Assembly (NCBI GenBank): GCA_032622095.1
Contig: CP136066.1
Coordinates: forward strand, 150,240,224 to 150,304,223
Length of the DNA: 64,000 nucleotides
DNA from: Siphonodentalium dalli
Taxonomy: Eukaryota > Mollusca > Scaphopoda > Gadilida > Siphonodentaliidae
Direction of reading: 5' to 3'
Part shown: positions 1 to 13,190 of the stretch, piece after piece
Numbering within the stretch: the first letter of the stretch is position 1
Layout: every line of letters begins with the position of its first letter
Notes under the pieces: generated by a model
Told to the model about the DNA's origin: nothing
Seen by the model: only the letters and a program-made list of their open reading frames with translations
Databases searched by the model: none
Program-made: the position numbers and the translations under genes

Positions 1-735
1 ACAAAGTCCAATAACTCCAGTAAAAATATCTTGCCAGACCTGGCTTGCGAACTCATTCTAGGTAATGGTCAGGTGAACTCATATACCAAATATCTTTGAA
101 ATCCGTTGAGATTTGTGGAAATGAGCCCTGGGACGTCGTCTATTTGCTATTTGGTAAATTCAACAAAAATAATAAACAAAGTCCAATAACTCCGGTAAAA
201 ATATCTTGCCAGACCTGGCTTGCGAACTCATTCTAGGTAATGGTCAGGTGAACTCATATACCAAATATCTTTGAAATCTGTTGAGATTTGTGGAAATGAG
301 CCCTGGGACGTCGTCTATTTGCTATTTGGTAAATTCGACAAAAATAATAAACAAAGTCCAATAACTCCGGTAATAATATCTTGCCAGACCTGGCTTGCGA
401 ACTCATTCTAGGTAATGGTCAGGTGAACTCATATACCAAATATCTTTGAAATCCATTGAGATTTGTGGAAATGAGCCCTGGGACGTCGTCTATTTGCTAT
501 TTGGTAAATTCGACAAAAATAATAAACAAAGTCCAATAACTCCGGTAAAAATATCTTGCCAGACCTGGCTTGCGAACTCATTCTAGGTAATGGTCAGGTG
601 AAATCATATACCACAAATCTTTGAAATCCATTTACATTTGTTCAAATTATGACTCTTATAAATTCGGGACAGACGGACGGATGGACGGAACCCATTACTA
701 TATCCCCCGCAAATTTTAAATTTGGCAGGGGATAA
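1..735 (+). mobile_element. Helentron-like element, 175-bp tandem core, left end outside window
   Basis: Units start at 1, 176, 351 and 526 (period 175, nearly identical), the fourth diverging after about 600. The core is followed by a GGACAGACGGACGG stretch and a terminal hairpin at 701-733 (TATCCCCC ... GGGGATA). The core-then-hairpin layout recurs at 10860, 14771 and 17744. No coding capacity is seen. The Helentron-type assignment is inference from the termini. Confidence 0.75.
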
Positions 736-784
736 AAACCACTGGACCGTGACCATTCACAATCACATCAATGGATACTTATTT

Positions 785-1042
785 TTAACCCTTTTATGAC
801 GGGAGCTGCGCTGGTGCAGCATTAAAGATCCTGTGCCAGTGCATTCTCCTGTATATGCGAGTCTCCCATAGGGAGCCTTGCATATATAAGAGAATGCACT
901 GGCTAACAATGACAAGGTAAATATTGTTAAGCCAATGCATTCTCTTATATAGGATCCTTATGGGAGACTCGCATATATAAGAGAATGCATTGGTACAGGG
1001 TTATCTCAAAATTTCAGGAAGCTCCAGCCATGGAAGGGTTAA
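785..1042. mobile_element. TTAA-flanked foldback MITE, family 1 (piggyBac-like)
   Basis: TTAA at both ends, then CCCTT...ATGAC/..CATGGAAGGG inverted termini. Inside are two arms, each a near-palindrome built on AGTGCATTCTCTTATATA. TTAA duplication with CCCTT termini is typical of piggyBac-derived MITEs. Other copies: 19680, 23483, 33061, 53789 and a partial at 24338. Confidence 0.85.
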
Positions 1043-2321
1043 AGCTACCCTTGTGTTGAAGATCTGTACACCAACTGCCATAGAGATCTGATAGCCTGTG
1101 GCTCAGATTTCAGGTTGGTTGGATAACAAATTTACATTTCCTGATGAATAAAGAGAAATTTTATTGAGATTTGATATGGCTGAGATATCTGCTCGGATGG
1201 ACGCATGGACAGACAGGTGGACACAGATGGAGGACTTTGCAAATGTTATTCAGTATAATCATTTCCTTCATGTTTGGGGGTATATAACAAATGACGTTAT
1301 TATCTGAACATTTCATTCAAATAAATGAATGGGAATCATGTTCCCATGGAATTTGATATCTCAATGTTGACAAAATGGGTGCTCAGAAAACAATTGGGAA
1401 ATCCTTGGAATATACGATGGAATAAAATTGTTGCTACAGAAAACCTCAGGATTTTACTGCTAATTTGGGTATAAAATTTATGAAAATAACTTTATTTTGT
1501 GTTTCCATTCGTTAGCGGGGTGTTCCACATCATTTTAAAAAACAAAATTATCATTTTGTGCAAAATGTTACCTATATTAAACCTAGCGAACCCAGTGAGA
1601 AGTGTTTACACTGGGCCAAAAAATTTTGACCAATTTTTTGGCCAAATTAAATCCTCATTTTCTGGTCTCGCAATTAATGAATATTTTGGGATCTAGACTT
1701 CTACTGTTTTATCACATTGTTACCCGTTAAGCTGTATCACATTCATCTAATCAATTAGCAGATGATCAATCTATAAATTTGATTCTCAAGTTGCTCCTGT
1801 TATGAACTCAAAAGTTTGTGAACCCTGCAAGTGACGTGATTGTCTGCTATATAGTCTGTATAATTCTAACTCAGAGCAAAGTCAGCAGGACCTTCGGATA
1901 CCAGTAAGTTAATTTTTTTCCTACCTGGTAATTTTTTTCTAAGAACTGATATTTGTAACACCAGATGTTCCTCCTGTGAATTTTGATACATTATCAAAAT
2001 GAGATACATAGAAATGTTGTTGTTCTTCTTTAAATCCAAATCAACCCCTCCCCACCACAACTGCATGCCCATGATACCTCCCACCCCATTTAGTCCATAG
2101 CCTGTCCCCTCCCGACTGAAGCAAACACACTCCCAAGTTCATAAAATTCCTTTGCACATGTTACATGTGTTGCAATTTTACAACTGATACCTCAAACTGC
2201 TGCAAAGTTCCAACCTGACATGCCCCCTTTTTTAATGGCTGACCCCATCAAACATTTGAATCCAAACTCTGCATGGACCCTACACACCAAATTCGATTTC
2301 TTGACCGGCCGAACCCATTTT
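1043..2321. other. Unassigned stretch
   Basis: 1043-1235 resembles degraded tails of the hairpin-ended repeats (GACAGACAGGTGGACA), similar to 46250-46345. I see no gene or clear element in the remainder; its open frames are short and unlike any family I know. Confidence 0.4.
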
Positions 2322-2945
2322 AACAAATCTGTAACCCAGTCACCCGAGGTCCCTCCATATTATATATAAGCCAAATAGGCATGATGACTCTTGAAGAGAA
2401 GATGTTTTAAGAATTACTATGGAGGGGAAGAGTTATGTGCCTGGTCTCAACCCTATTTGACCTTGTGACTCTATATGAACAAATCTGAATCCCGGTCACC
2501 CAAGGACCCTCCATACAAAATATAAGCTAATTACGCTAAATGGTTCTTGGCAAGATGTTTTAAGAATAACTATTGAGGGAAAGAGTTATGTCCCTGTTCC
2601 CGCCCCTACTTGACCCAGTGATCCAATTTGAACAATTCTGAATCACAGTCAACAAAAGACCATCCATACCAAATATATGCTGAATAGGCCTGATGGTTTT
2701 TGAGAAGGTGTTTTAAGAAATATTATAGAGGGAACAAGTTATGTCCCTGATGGTTCTTGAGAAGATGTTTTAGGAATTACTATGGATGGAAAGATTTATG
2801 TCCCTAGCTCTGCCACTTTTTGATCCGGTGAACCCATTTGAACAAACCTGAATCTCAGTCATCTGACTCAATTCTGACTTTATGGGTTTATGGAGAATAA
2901 AATTGTTGATGAACAGATGGGCAGACGAACGAGGAGTGATGACTA
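2322..2945 (+). repeat. Tandem repeat, 153-156-bp units, with degraded 3' tail
   Basis: Units begin AACAAATCTG at 2322 and 2478 and AACAATTCTG at 2631, with a further start at 2841 after an internal duplication of the GATGGTTCTTGAGAAG segment. It is followed by GGGCAGACGAACGAG, the usual prelude to a hairpin end, but the hairpin itself was replaced or overrun by the MITE at 2948. Confidence 0.7.
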
Positions 2946-2947
2946 TA

Positions 2948-3075
2948 CAGTAATGTCCTAAGTAATCGGGGAGAGCTTTCCGATGAATGGCAACAAGCCA
3001 TATTTCAGACTAAATCCTGAAAAGTTACCCATAATTCTTCTGTGGTTAAGGAGTCGATTACTTAGGGCATTACTG
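2948..3075. mobile_element. TA-flanked MITE (Tc1/mariner-like), about 130 bp
   Basis: TA on both sides; termini CAGTAATGTCCTAAGTAATC and its inverse ending GGGCATTACTG. CAGT termini with TA duplication fit a Tc1/mariner-derived MITE. Copies with the same body: 21789 (broken), 34770, 45760, 60990 (broken). Confidence 0.8.
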
Positions 3076-3077
3076 TA

Positions 3078-3950
3078 GCTCCACTAGACTTGGTCAGTCT
3101 CAGGTGAGCTAAAACATCCTCCCTCACACATCCAGTTTGCCTGCGAACACAATATTTATTTCGCGCTCCGCGTGTATAACTAATGTAGAGATTCTTATTT
3201 CGCATGGGCACGGGGGGGTTTTATTTATAGAAATGGGAATTTTTGGGACGAATTTAAAAGTCGAACTGCGACCCGGAGGCTGAGTCCGGTAAAAGCCTAA
3301 AAGGTGTAGTTAGGAATTTCAATTTTGTTTATTGTCCTTTACATTATTATGTCAATTACAAATAAAAGAAATGAAAAAGATAATTTGTAAGTCTTATATT
3401 TCAACTTTTATAGACATTTTTCGTCCTGCAGCCCACTGGGGATTGTGGTAGGAGACGGCCGAGTCGGCCGCCGTTCGTTAATTAGGTGCTGGTTGTTATT
3501 GTTATTTTAACGGAATTCTGAGTTGGTCATTCGTGAAATCAATATATTTTATATTCTATAATTACAATCATGGGTATATAACATGGTTCTTGCACCTACT
3601 TTAATATCAAATTCAAGGGTTTTCAAGTAGTGTAGGGGTCGAAATTCAAGGGTTTTCAAGGATGTATATACTCAAAAATCAAGGGTTTTCAAGGACACTG
3701 GGTTACCATTGATCATATTACCTCAAACAGTATAGTACTTAGTATATATGTAACAGTAGTCAATAGCAAGTATTTGTGAATAGAAGATGCAATCATAATT
3801 TTATGAGTAGAGAAAAACAGCAATACTACATACTGTATTATATTAGCAGCATTAAAACAATATTTTGTTTGTTTCTCTAGGGTTAGGAATATGTAACTAT
3901 CTCTTTCAATTTATTTATTACAACAATCATGCAGTAGGGGATTCCCTGAC
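3078..3950. other. Unassigned stretch with a short-motif repeat cluster
   Basis: 3615-3712 carries three copies of TCAAGGGTTTTCAAG and ends GGACACTGGG; read inverted this begins CAGTGTCCTTGAAAACCC, like a hAT terminus with subterminal repeats. No partner end was found. A comparable cluster is at 31180-31312. Nothing else recognised. Confidence 0.4.
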
Positions 3951-4067
3951 AGAACAAATTTAATTTCCTGGAATCCGATAATCACCAAATAAAGTTACTT
4001 CTCCGGGGCAGGGGCAGGGAAATTCAAGTATATATTTAGAGGCAGGGGCGCTATTCAAGTACATGCT

Positions 4068-7000
4068 GTAGTAGAGGCTCTTATGTACTCCCGTGTGCAC
4101 TTTGTGAAGAAATATAGCGACTATGCCAATGACGTTGCTTGATATCTCAGGCACCAGAAAACAAATGTTAGACACCTTGAGGTCGCGACTGGGTAGATTT
4201 ATGACGTCATCAAGATGGCCGCCATACACATTTTCACAGTATGCACTGAGTCAGTTTGATTATTATCTACTTGTTAATTTATTATAGAAATTTGATTATC
4301 TCACCACTGACGTGAAACTAATACCCCATACTTCCATTTGACTGAAAAAGTGGCCACCATAAACCAAGATGGACGCCAAAATGGCCACCGAAATTCGGAA
4401 AATTGATGATTTTTCACACTTTCTTCTTGAATCATTAACTGATGTTTGAAATTTGTAAGGAATAAAGACCTAAATTCGAATAAATTCTAGTATCCAACCA
4501 TTTCTACAACATAATATGTCATATTTCGGATCTCATTCTTGCCAGCTATCTTTAAAATGTGAATTCAAAAATGTGCCATGAAAGTTAACCAAAATTCAAT
4601 TTGGTGATTCTACCCAAGAGTTGAACAGAAAATAACTGAATTTGATGAAGATAATGTAAAAATGTTTTAAATATGTGAATTGCCATATAGTTACACTGAA
4701 AATAGTGCATTTTCGTTTAAGATGGCGGCCAAGATGGCTGCCAAAATGGAGTAATCACCAAAATCTGTCCAATTTTATTGATATCACTCATGTGTTGGGG
4801 AAAAGTAAATATATGTGGATATGTGCTACTTTTTCGCGGATATCCACGGACTTATGGAATGATTTGTAAATTTGGTGACCCATATAGCTGCTTATACCCG
4901 ATAATTCAAAATAATTATACCACGAAAATTAAGTCAAATCATCTTCATGGCAGCCACACAAAATTGCAGAATGGGCACTGAGTGAGGAAGAAAATTTAAC
5001 ACAGAAAATGAAAAAATATTTCTACGGCAATGATAAAATTGCACCAAGCTTCCTTTTGAAAGAACAAGATTGATAAAAAACCAAGATGGCTGTCAAAATG
5101 ACGACCGACATATAGAAATGTGTTGAATTGTTACACATGCCCCTTACATCATTTTTGGTTATTTGTAAACTGTGGCGAGTAGTCATGACACCAAGTACTT
5201 TGGAAAACATATTATGCTGTAATTTGTGTCTAATTGTTGTCCATACTCCGAAAAATGCAAATTAAATAATGGGCTATATAATTTCACAAATAAACTTGCT
5301 TCTCGAGGTTCTAGTTTAACATTGGACAGAAATAGGCATAATGAAATAAACAAAAGTGTACACAGTTTTAAATATCGTTAGTGTCATTCAATTAGACTCG
5401 ACATTGATCTATTTGACCCAAGATGGTCGCCAGAATGGCCGCTTAACTCACAGTTATAAAATGTGACAAATGTTTATATTCTCAAACGGCATTTAGCAAA
5501 GGAGTTGAATATATTCGCCCAATCTAAATTAGATACTATCATGTTAAGGTATGTTGTGACTATGTTTGACCAAACATAGTTTGTTTATAATCGAGAATAT
5601 ATCAGAATGGACTCTTAGAAACCTAACATGAAAATGCCCAATATAATTTAAACGATCCTGTCCGTTTCCTGGGAAGGAAGTCAAACCGGATTTGTGCTGA
5701 CTGTATCATTATAAGATCATAACGATTACTCGAACGCAAAAGAATCCCTGCAGTCATAATACAGACAGAAATCCAACTTTATTCGTTGCATATTCTTGAT
5801 GAATTGTTGACCACGTTGATATCGCCCGGCCACAACAATTAAGAAGATTCAGGAAAATATATCACACCTTGACTTCATCGAAGTCGAAGTTCATTGCTAT
5901 CATACTGCCACCGGGAAATATAATTGCTCAACTTAGAAATACACAGGCATTACCTGTTAGTGCAAACATTATTTCGTATCCAATTATGAAGCAGTTGTGT
6001 CTAATAAGATACAATAAGGGGAGATTGCATTTTTCAGTTTCTTGTTTTTGGCATATCTGTGTTTCATCACCCGAAATTCGTTTGAATAGTTGAGACATTG
6101 TCACACTTCTTAAGACGCGAGTCAGCACATGTACCACTCTTGTTACTTCGTCCAATAGATGGTCACATTGTTGGTAGTCTATCTACAACCAACTCGCCCC
6201 AGCAACTACAGTTGAATTACAAACTCATCTCGCAAGCTAACAGCGCTCACCACAAAACTCTCCGACTGCATATCAGAGACTCCATATAGAAAATTTGTTT
6301 CGGTTGTGGAATGGAGAGTCCATAATACAGATTTAATAAATAATTGTCAATACGGCCGCTTACCTCATAGCAGATACATTGCACATTCACTTCGATGTAG
6401 TCTAACAGAACTGTTCACATAACCGAGTTAATGCTTGTCAGTTTATTTTAGAATACGTCAAAACATCAGTATCGGGCAAAAATAGCCTAAGGTATGTCAT
6501 TCTCCATGTCGAGTCCAGCAAGTGACCATAATGGATCCTCAACTTCTTCCTGGTTGTCAACGAAGCTATATCGTGAAATCAAAATACCTATGCCTAGTGC
6601 CTGGATATTTAGTGATGAAATACTTCGTCGAAACACCAGACGCTCATCTTTGGTCCATGCCATATGATGGTGCATCGAAGTAATGAATACAGTGACGGGT
6701 CATCAAGATCATTTAATGGAACGTTTATTAAGATTTCTTGCAAAAGTCCACATGGGGAGATTCGTTAGCATTATACATCAACTGTTAGTTCACAGAAAAT
6801 AAAGATCTTCGAATCACAGAAACCCCGCACGAATCGAAATCCTTTCATTGTCCATCGAACAAATGTAGTTTATAGAATTTGCTGGCAACCCGTACAACCA
6901 TAATAGTCCGATTCACAAGTAGGCCAATAATAAGCTTGGAATATAGATACTGCGCAAAAGATGGAAGTAATAGATAACAATGTTATGCTTGAATTTAGAG

Positions 7001-9736
7001 AATATTGTGAATTGTTAGCTATTTGAAGAGTTCATAACTGACATTTACTTCAACTATTGCTCAGGAAGGTATAAGATTACAATGTTTAACGACCTGAGTT
7101 TTCTGCTGACCTGATTTCATTGTAGTGGGATATCAAATGTTCCTGTATAAAATATCTGGAAAGAATAATACATACTTTCCACCCAATAATAATACATGTA
7201 CCTCAACATGTCGGTGGGTTAAATTGCCTCTACAGCCAAGTCGAACTGTGCATTGGTGTGAGAAATTATTATCAATTTTATCTGGAACATTGCCGATAGC
7301 CGATACAATTACAGAAATGCAGGCATTTAAAGAAAATTTGGTGTGAATATGTTTCTTGTATGACATTTTGACCGCATAACGCAAGCATGAAAGAACTTCG
7401 ATAACACATGTGACAAATATGATATAAGTGCATACATTCTGCACAGGAAGATGGGGATCATACACGGAACGAACTTGCAGTATATGCGATGTCCAGAAAA
7501 CTATCTCTGTGGAACTCAAATACACATGTATACCAATTGAACTCATTATATGAGGCTATCTTCCTACCCTAGCTCGATCAAAATCAGCCACGCTTTCGCA
7601 AATCTTGGGTGTGGAGTCAGTGAGTTGACCTATGAGCTGTCCAGGGCTCCACAACAGTTTCCGTTTTGGTACGAACCTGAACATAATTTATCTCTAGTCG
7701 CTATGTATCGCATGTAATACGCAGAGGTCTGGTAGAAATCCGCCAATGCGATTCTTCTTCGCAGAAGACACATATAGCTCACATCTGAACGCTCTCGTTT
7801 GGTAGTCTGCGACATAGCAATTACTGTCATATAATCCCCTGATGCACATACAATATGAACTAGATGTTATTCAAGGACGAGCAATTGTAAATTTTCTCAG
7901 TTTCACAAAAGTATAACCTGTGTTTTCGTACATGTATATTAATAAGAACGAATCACACATATATTAGCTCCTATTCTTATATTTGGACTTAGTATACATT
8001 AACTATTAAGCTTGTTAACATGGAAGATATCTGTAATGTCAACGCATTATATGCCGCTACTGTTTTTGGGTACTGCGTTGTTTGATGTCCATTCAATCAA
8101 TTTCCGCGAGCAGCTGAATTTCGGTAGAATTGACTTAGTATGATGGCATTACATGAGCAATGCAGGAATCAAGTGAAAAATTCCTAGCCAGACCCCATAA
8201 GGGGGGGGGGGGGTGATATCATGGGGAAATAATTAAAGTACTGCTCATTACCGACAGTCTTATTGTTGAGGTAGGGATTTTTCTCCAGTCGAGTCACCCA
8301 ATAAGGACATTTCCGATGTGCATGTAATGATGGATGTAATCAGCATATATTCAGATTTGGATATTTTCAAATAGGTCAACATCAGCTACTGTTCGCAAAA
8401 TATTCATATTGTATCAGATTGTATCAGCATTCCTGGCACTTTTGTCAACAGGGGAACAAATGTGTTTTCCAGTAGTCAATGAAACCCACATTAGGAGCGT
8501 TATCAATGAAAACTAGCAAATTTGGATGATTTCTCCATTTTGGTAACCATCTGATTCACCATTCTGAATTTAGATCCATATGGATAATAATATGTTAATC
8601 TTACACATCATGGTTGTCGAATGATTAGATAGTATAAAATAAGGTTGCTAGTAGCCACCGATTTCAAACCGCTGTGAATAATTTGAGGCGAGTGTGAAAA
8701 ATTATCAAATATTTATTTCGGTCGCCGTTTTGGGAACCATCTTGGATTTTGAGGTCCAAATTGCACCGTCAAGAGGAAGTGTGAACAAAACAATCATTTC
8801 ACTATCTAAATTTTCCTCCCAGACTGAAATTGTTTATGGTTGCCATTTTGATGACTTCATCTCATTTTCGTAGTTTCATTCTCTCGAATTCTTGACTATA
8901 AACAGCCATTGTTCACAAACTATTCATATTGTTTCATATCTGCATGTTATTACGCAAACACAGAGCAAATATATTCACATATATTCACTAAATCGCACAT
9001 TAGGAGTGATATCAAAGAAAATTTGACAAATTTTAGTGATTTATCTATTTTGGCAACCATTTTGATCGCCATCTTGAATACAGATGCACTTTTTTAGTTG
9101 TGATTATATGGCAATCTATATGTTTAAACCTGTTGCAAATGTTTGTCATCAAATTCGGCTATTTTCTGGCTAACACTTGGCTAGAATTACAAAATCGATA
9201 TTTGGTAAAATTTCATAGCTTATTTATGAATTCACATTTTGACGACATTTTGTATGAATAAGACCCAAAGAATGACATATTATCATGTTCAAATGGTTAG
9301 GTATTCAAATGTATTTAAAATTAAGTTGCTATTAACCACCGATTTCAAACAACCGTGAATGTTTTAAGAGACATATGTGAATATTCATCATTTTCCAGAA
9401 CTTCGGTCGCCATTTTGGCGGCCATCTTGGTTAAATGTGGTAATTTTTTTTGTCAAAGTGAAGCCTGTTATCATAGTATCACAATAGTAGAGAAATATTA
9501 TATTTCCTACCATAAATTCACTACTAGCTATTAATCAAACTGATTCAGTGCCTACTCTGAAATGTTGGATGGCGGCCATCTTGATGACGTCATAAATCCA
9601 CCCAGTCGCGACCCCCAGGTGTCTAACATTTGTTTCCTGGTGCCCCAGATATGAAGCAACATCATGAGCATAGTGGCTATATTTCTTCACAAAATGCACA
9701 CGGGAGTCAAAAAATGGACATAAGAGCCTCTACTAC
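4068..9736. mobile_element. Giant foldback element, arms of about 1.5 kb
   Basis: The left arm (4068 to about 5500) aligns in inverse with the right arm (about 8100 to 9736). Examples: GTAGTAGAGGCTCTTATG at 4068 against its inverse at 9720-9736; ACAAATGTTAGACACC near 4160 and near 9630; GACGTCATCAAGATGGC at 4202 and its inverse at 9570-9590. Each arm contains units of roughly 350 bp with CAAGATGGCGGC-like motifs (4213, 4366, 4719, 5080, 5420; mirrored to 9430 and 9570). The flanks just outside (3950-4067, 9737-9830) are also weakly similar in inverse, so the true ends may lie further out. No transposase recognised. Confidence 0.8.
5500..8100. other. Unassigned centre of the giant foldback
   Basis: The 2.6-kb loop is less AT-rich in places. 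It holds an open frame of 137 codons on the minus strand (7546-7133) and one of 66 codons (7830-7630) reading KRERSDVSYMCLLRRRIALA. Neither resembles a family I can name, and there is no clear splice or promoter context. It could be captured host sequence or a decayed transposase gene. Confidence 0.3.
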
Positions 9737-9829
9737 TGGTGGGTGGCATGGAATTCAAGGCTCTGGAAAAATAATTTTCAAATTAAAGTACGTTCAAGTA
9801 TGTTCAAGTATCCGCGGGAACCCTGTATA

Positions 9830-10083
9830 ATATATGATCTTGAGCGCGTTACCATTTCTGACATTGGTTTTCTTGTTTGTAATGGCCTAACTGTCAGATT
9901 CACACTTGGTGGCATCATTGGTCTCTATGAATAAACTAAAATTGAGAATTTGGATTGTTAGCTATCATAAGCCATTCTAGGCCATAGGTTATTTATATAC
10001 AAACAGGGCAAATTGTGACACAGACATGGCATATGTGGGTTATTGGTAACACAGAGGTGTAAGATATTCCACAGAGAGCTGCC
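9830..10083. other. No feature seen
   Basis: Ordinary AT-rich sequence between the giant foldback and the element starting at 10084. Confidence 0.4.
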
Positions 10084-10545
10084 ACAACTAGAGGTGTGAC
10101 TATCCCAATGGGACTAAGGATACCCTCCCCCAGTGTTTTTAAAACACTAAGATGTTTCACATGTCAGTAAACATTAAGTTAAAATAATAAAATAGCAGAT
10201 ACCCATTGTAAGTGCACAACCCTAACCCCTAATCCTAAACCTATTGCCCCAAACATGTAGGAATAAAAGCTCAGACAAAATGATGCATGTTGCAAAAACG
10301 TTTTAAGTCGAAAAGGGGGGGGGGCGAAAGTCGGACAGCCATTAAAATCGCAGGTGCACAGGTTCCCATGTTGGTTGATGTCTGTACTAAGTTTGATGGA
10401 AATGATTAAAAAACTGAGAAAACTCCAGACAAATTTGTGTCCACAGATGGACAGACGACGGACGGATGAGCTGATTCCAGTATCCCCCCCCCCCGCAACA
10501 GGAGGGGTATCCCCCCCCCCACAACAGGGGGAGGGTATAAAAAGC
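10084..10545 (+). mobile_element. Small Helentron-like element
   Basis: Starts ACAACTAGAGGTGTGAC followed by a small hairpin around CCCAATGGG. It ends with a GGACAGACGACGGACGG stretch and doubled C-rich hairpins (10480-10540) closing in GGGAGGGTATAA. The start carries ATACCCTCCCC, the inverse of this 3' stem, as in the related copies at 14771 and 44100. Its body shares GCAGGTGCACAGGTTCCCAT with 34180-34460 and 36945-37246. Confidence 0.7.
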
Positions 10546-10859
10546 AGATTTAATTTCAATCACAGTTGCTATGCATTGTTTTATTAACATTGAGGTCTCA
10601 GTAATTACTTTATTAATCACCTTTGGCCAGCAAAGTGTGACTTCTATGATGTTCAGTAAAAATTCTGTGTTCTCAAATATATTTGATAGCTGAGTATCCG
10701 CTGTTTATATATGTTCTCGATTTTAGAGTGATTTAAACCAAATTTGCTATGGTGACTCCAGGTACCCCTGGGGATGTTATAATGGTGATAGTTTTTCAAA
10801 TTTTTTAAACAAGTTTAAAAAAAAAACTTTAATTCAGCAAGGAGTTAAAAAAAATATTT

Positions 10860-13190
10860 AACGAGAGGCCGATCACGATCGGCAGATGTTTAACCCATAC
10901 CTTGGCGACAGCGATGAGCTATTTTCATATATCCTTAAATTACCCCATCCTTTTCATGAGTGCAAAACTTTAAACAATTCACACCTTACTATTAATTCAC
11001 AAGTGAAATCACACTTATTGGGCACCTTGCTCACATTAACACAATGTTAACAGACGTGGCTTTGATTTCAACCTATTAGTGACTTCAACACAGATACATG
11101 TATGTCTTATAGAGTTATAAGGCTAATTAAGCTCAATCCATAGTCGGAGAGAAGCACCATAGCTGTTAAATATCAAATAGTTAAGAAATTAGGTAGATAA
11201 ACATCATAGCAACTCAATTTATCTATTTATTACATTGGAACATGAGACATTACATATTGTGTGTTTTTTTTATTATCATTGCTATTTTTTTGTTTATTAT
11301 ATTTTGTGTCAGCTGCATATTAAAAATTCATAGCAACCTATTAATATTTCACCACTAAAAAACAATCAATACCTGATCAACTATAGAAGTGAGGGATGTA
11401 TAGACCGGGATATAAAATATGATTGCTAATGATTGGATATAAATGTTAATTTTCTTGTAAGTTGATCATTAGAAAGATATGTTTGTGAACAGTTTAAATA
11501 TAATTAAAGTTAAGGTTAATATTATCACAACCATTCGATCGATACCAAAATCTATACAGGTGAAGAATGTGTCATGATTATCACAGATGTGATTATTTAT
11601 AGAGTAATCATGCAAAAAATATTTAGCTATCACATTGTGTCAACAGGATTGGTGAAGGATGTTAATATATTTAAGCAAATAAACCAAATGACACTCACTG
11701 TGCAGGTTAGAGGTGTGTTATCATAAACTGTGCCAGAACTATAAACATAATCAATGGAAATATTTGAGTTATCAAATTGGATAGTAAGGGGTTAATCTTA
11801 CCCAAACTAATGAACTGATAAACAGAGTAGTCAACAAAAAGCATGTCATTGGATTTAGAAACCCATACAATAAGTCAGTCTCAAGAATCCCAGCACTGTT
11901 AATATTATCCTGTAGCCCAAATGCAATTGAGGGAATTTCAAAATAAGACATATCCTCTAATGATGAATTTCAATTGGTCATTTCTTGAAACACTGACTGA
12001 ACCTGGCTCAAAGTTAAAGTGATAATTTAATATATGTCTATCAGATAATATGAGTCAATCGAATGGGTTAATTTTAATCCCAAATCCATGCAAATTAAAA
12101 GTGGATCACCATCAACATGTACATAGAATAGGAGAATGATCAAATAAAAAATATCAGAAGACCATATGATGTGTGCAGAGGGTTAATCATTTTCAATGAC
12201 ATCATATGATGGAACTGAGGAATGCTGTATTAATTATTTTCTAAGTTATAATAACAGTGTCTCTGTAAACAATAATGCCATGAACTGCTTGGTTTCAACA
12301 GAGAACAGAACTGGAATAAAGAGTCTAACATCAATCAAAGTTTGACAGATGTTTATACATCTGCAGCCAGGAGTGGAACTATCAGGTCACTGTGTCCAAA
12401 GCAATAAATTATCTCCTTCCAATAACACAGGTGTGTGTTGTGCTTGTTCTATTCAAATTTAATAGTGCATGGAAAAGAGGTATGAATTATAAAGGGCCAT
12501 AACTCTGTTAATATATACAGGATCAAACCCATATTCGCACTTGATCTGTATTTAGGGGTCAGAAATTCATATACCAAAATTGGTGTCGATCAGATGAAAA
12601 ATGTTTGAGTCATCCTGGCCTGGATGAATTCTATTTAAAAACAAGAGTGGAAAGGGTTAACTAAACAATACCAAAATCCATACAGATGAAGAACGTGCTA
12701 AGAAAGACCTAGGTAAGAAATATGAGGCAGATCAGAAGAAAATTGTTTGACTTCGATACATCGGATAGCATTTGTGAGCAGGGTTAATTATTTTCTAAAC
12801 CGATCAACCAATCAATACCAAAAACTATACAGGTGAGCCATGTGTCATCATAAACCTGCATATAAAATATGAACACAATGGGTAAAAAAATACATGAGTT
12901 ATGGCATCAGATAGAATATGACCAGGTATGGATGGAAAGTGTTAATCATTTCTAAACCGATCAACCGATCGATACCAAAAACTATACAGGTGAGGGGTGT
13001 GTCATCATAAACATGCACATAAAATTTGAACATGATCCGATAAAAACTACTCAAGTAATCGAATCGGATAGCAAGTGTCTACGGACAGACGGACAGACGC
13101 CCGGACGGACAGACGGACGGACGGACGAACGACGGATGGTTGATCCGGACGTCGGCATTATGTGTACCATACATGGTATGGGTACACATA
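10860..13190 (+). mobile_element. 2.3-kb Helentron-like element with degenerate tandem core
   Basis: The 5' end is AACGAGAGG followed by the hairpin GCCGATCACGATCGGC (10868-10883), then ACCCATACC (10093 bp upstream-strand partner at 13175-13183 as GGTATGGGT; the left copy is 10893-10901). The 3' end is a GGACAGACGGACGG run and the hairpin TGTGTACC...GGGTACACA (13161-13188). Between lie strongly diverged units of about 150-165 bp sharing ACCAAAAACTATACAGGTGA and ATGTGTCATCATAAAC. No coding capacity. Confidence 0.75.

Noticed and set aside
1-740. CRISPR array from regular repeats
   Set aside because: Units are contiguous 175-bp repeats without spacers, and the genome is eukaryotic.
7133-7546. 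137-codon minus-strand open frame as a gene
   Set aside because: No recognisable domain, a tandem overlap with a plus-strand frame and no splice or promoter context; kept only as part of the unassigned loop.
8202-8214. G-run as a regulatory quadruplex
   Set aside because: A single homopolymer tract, likely slippage; no multiple G-blocks.
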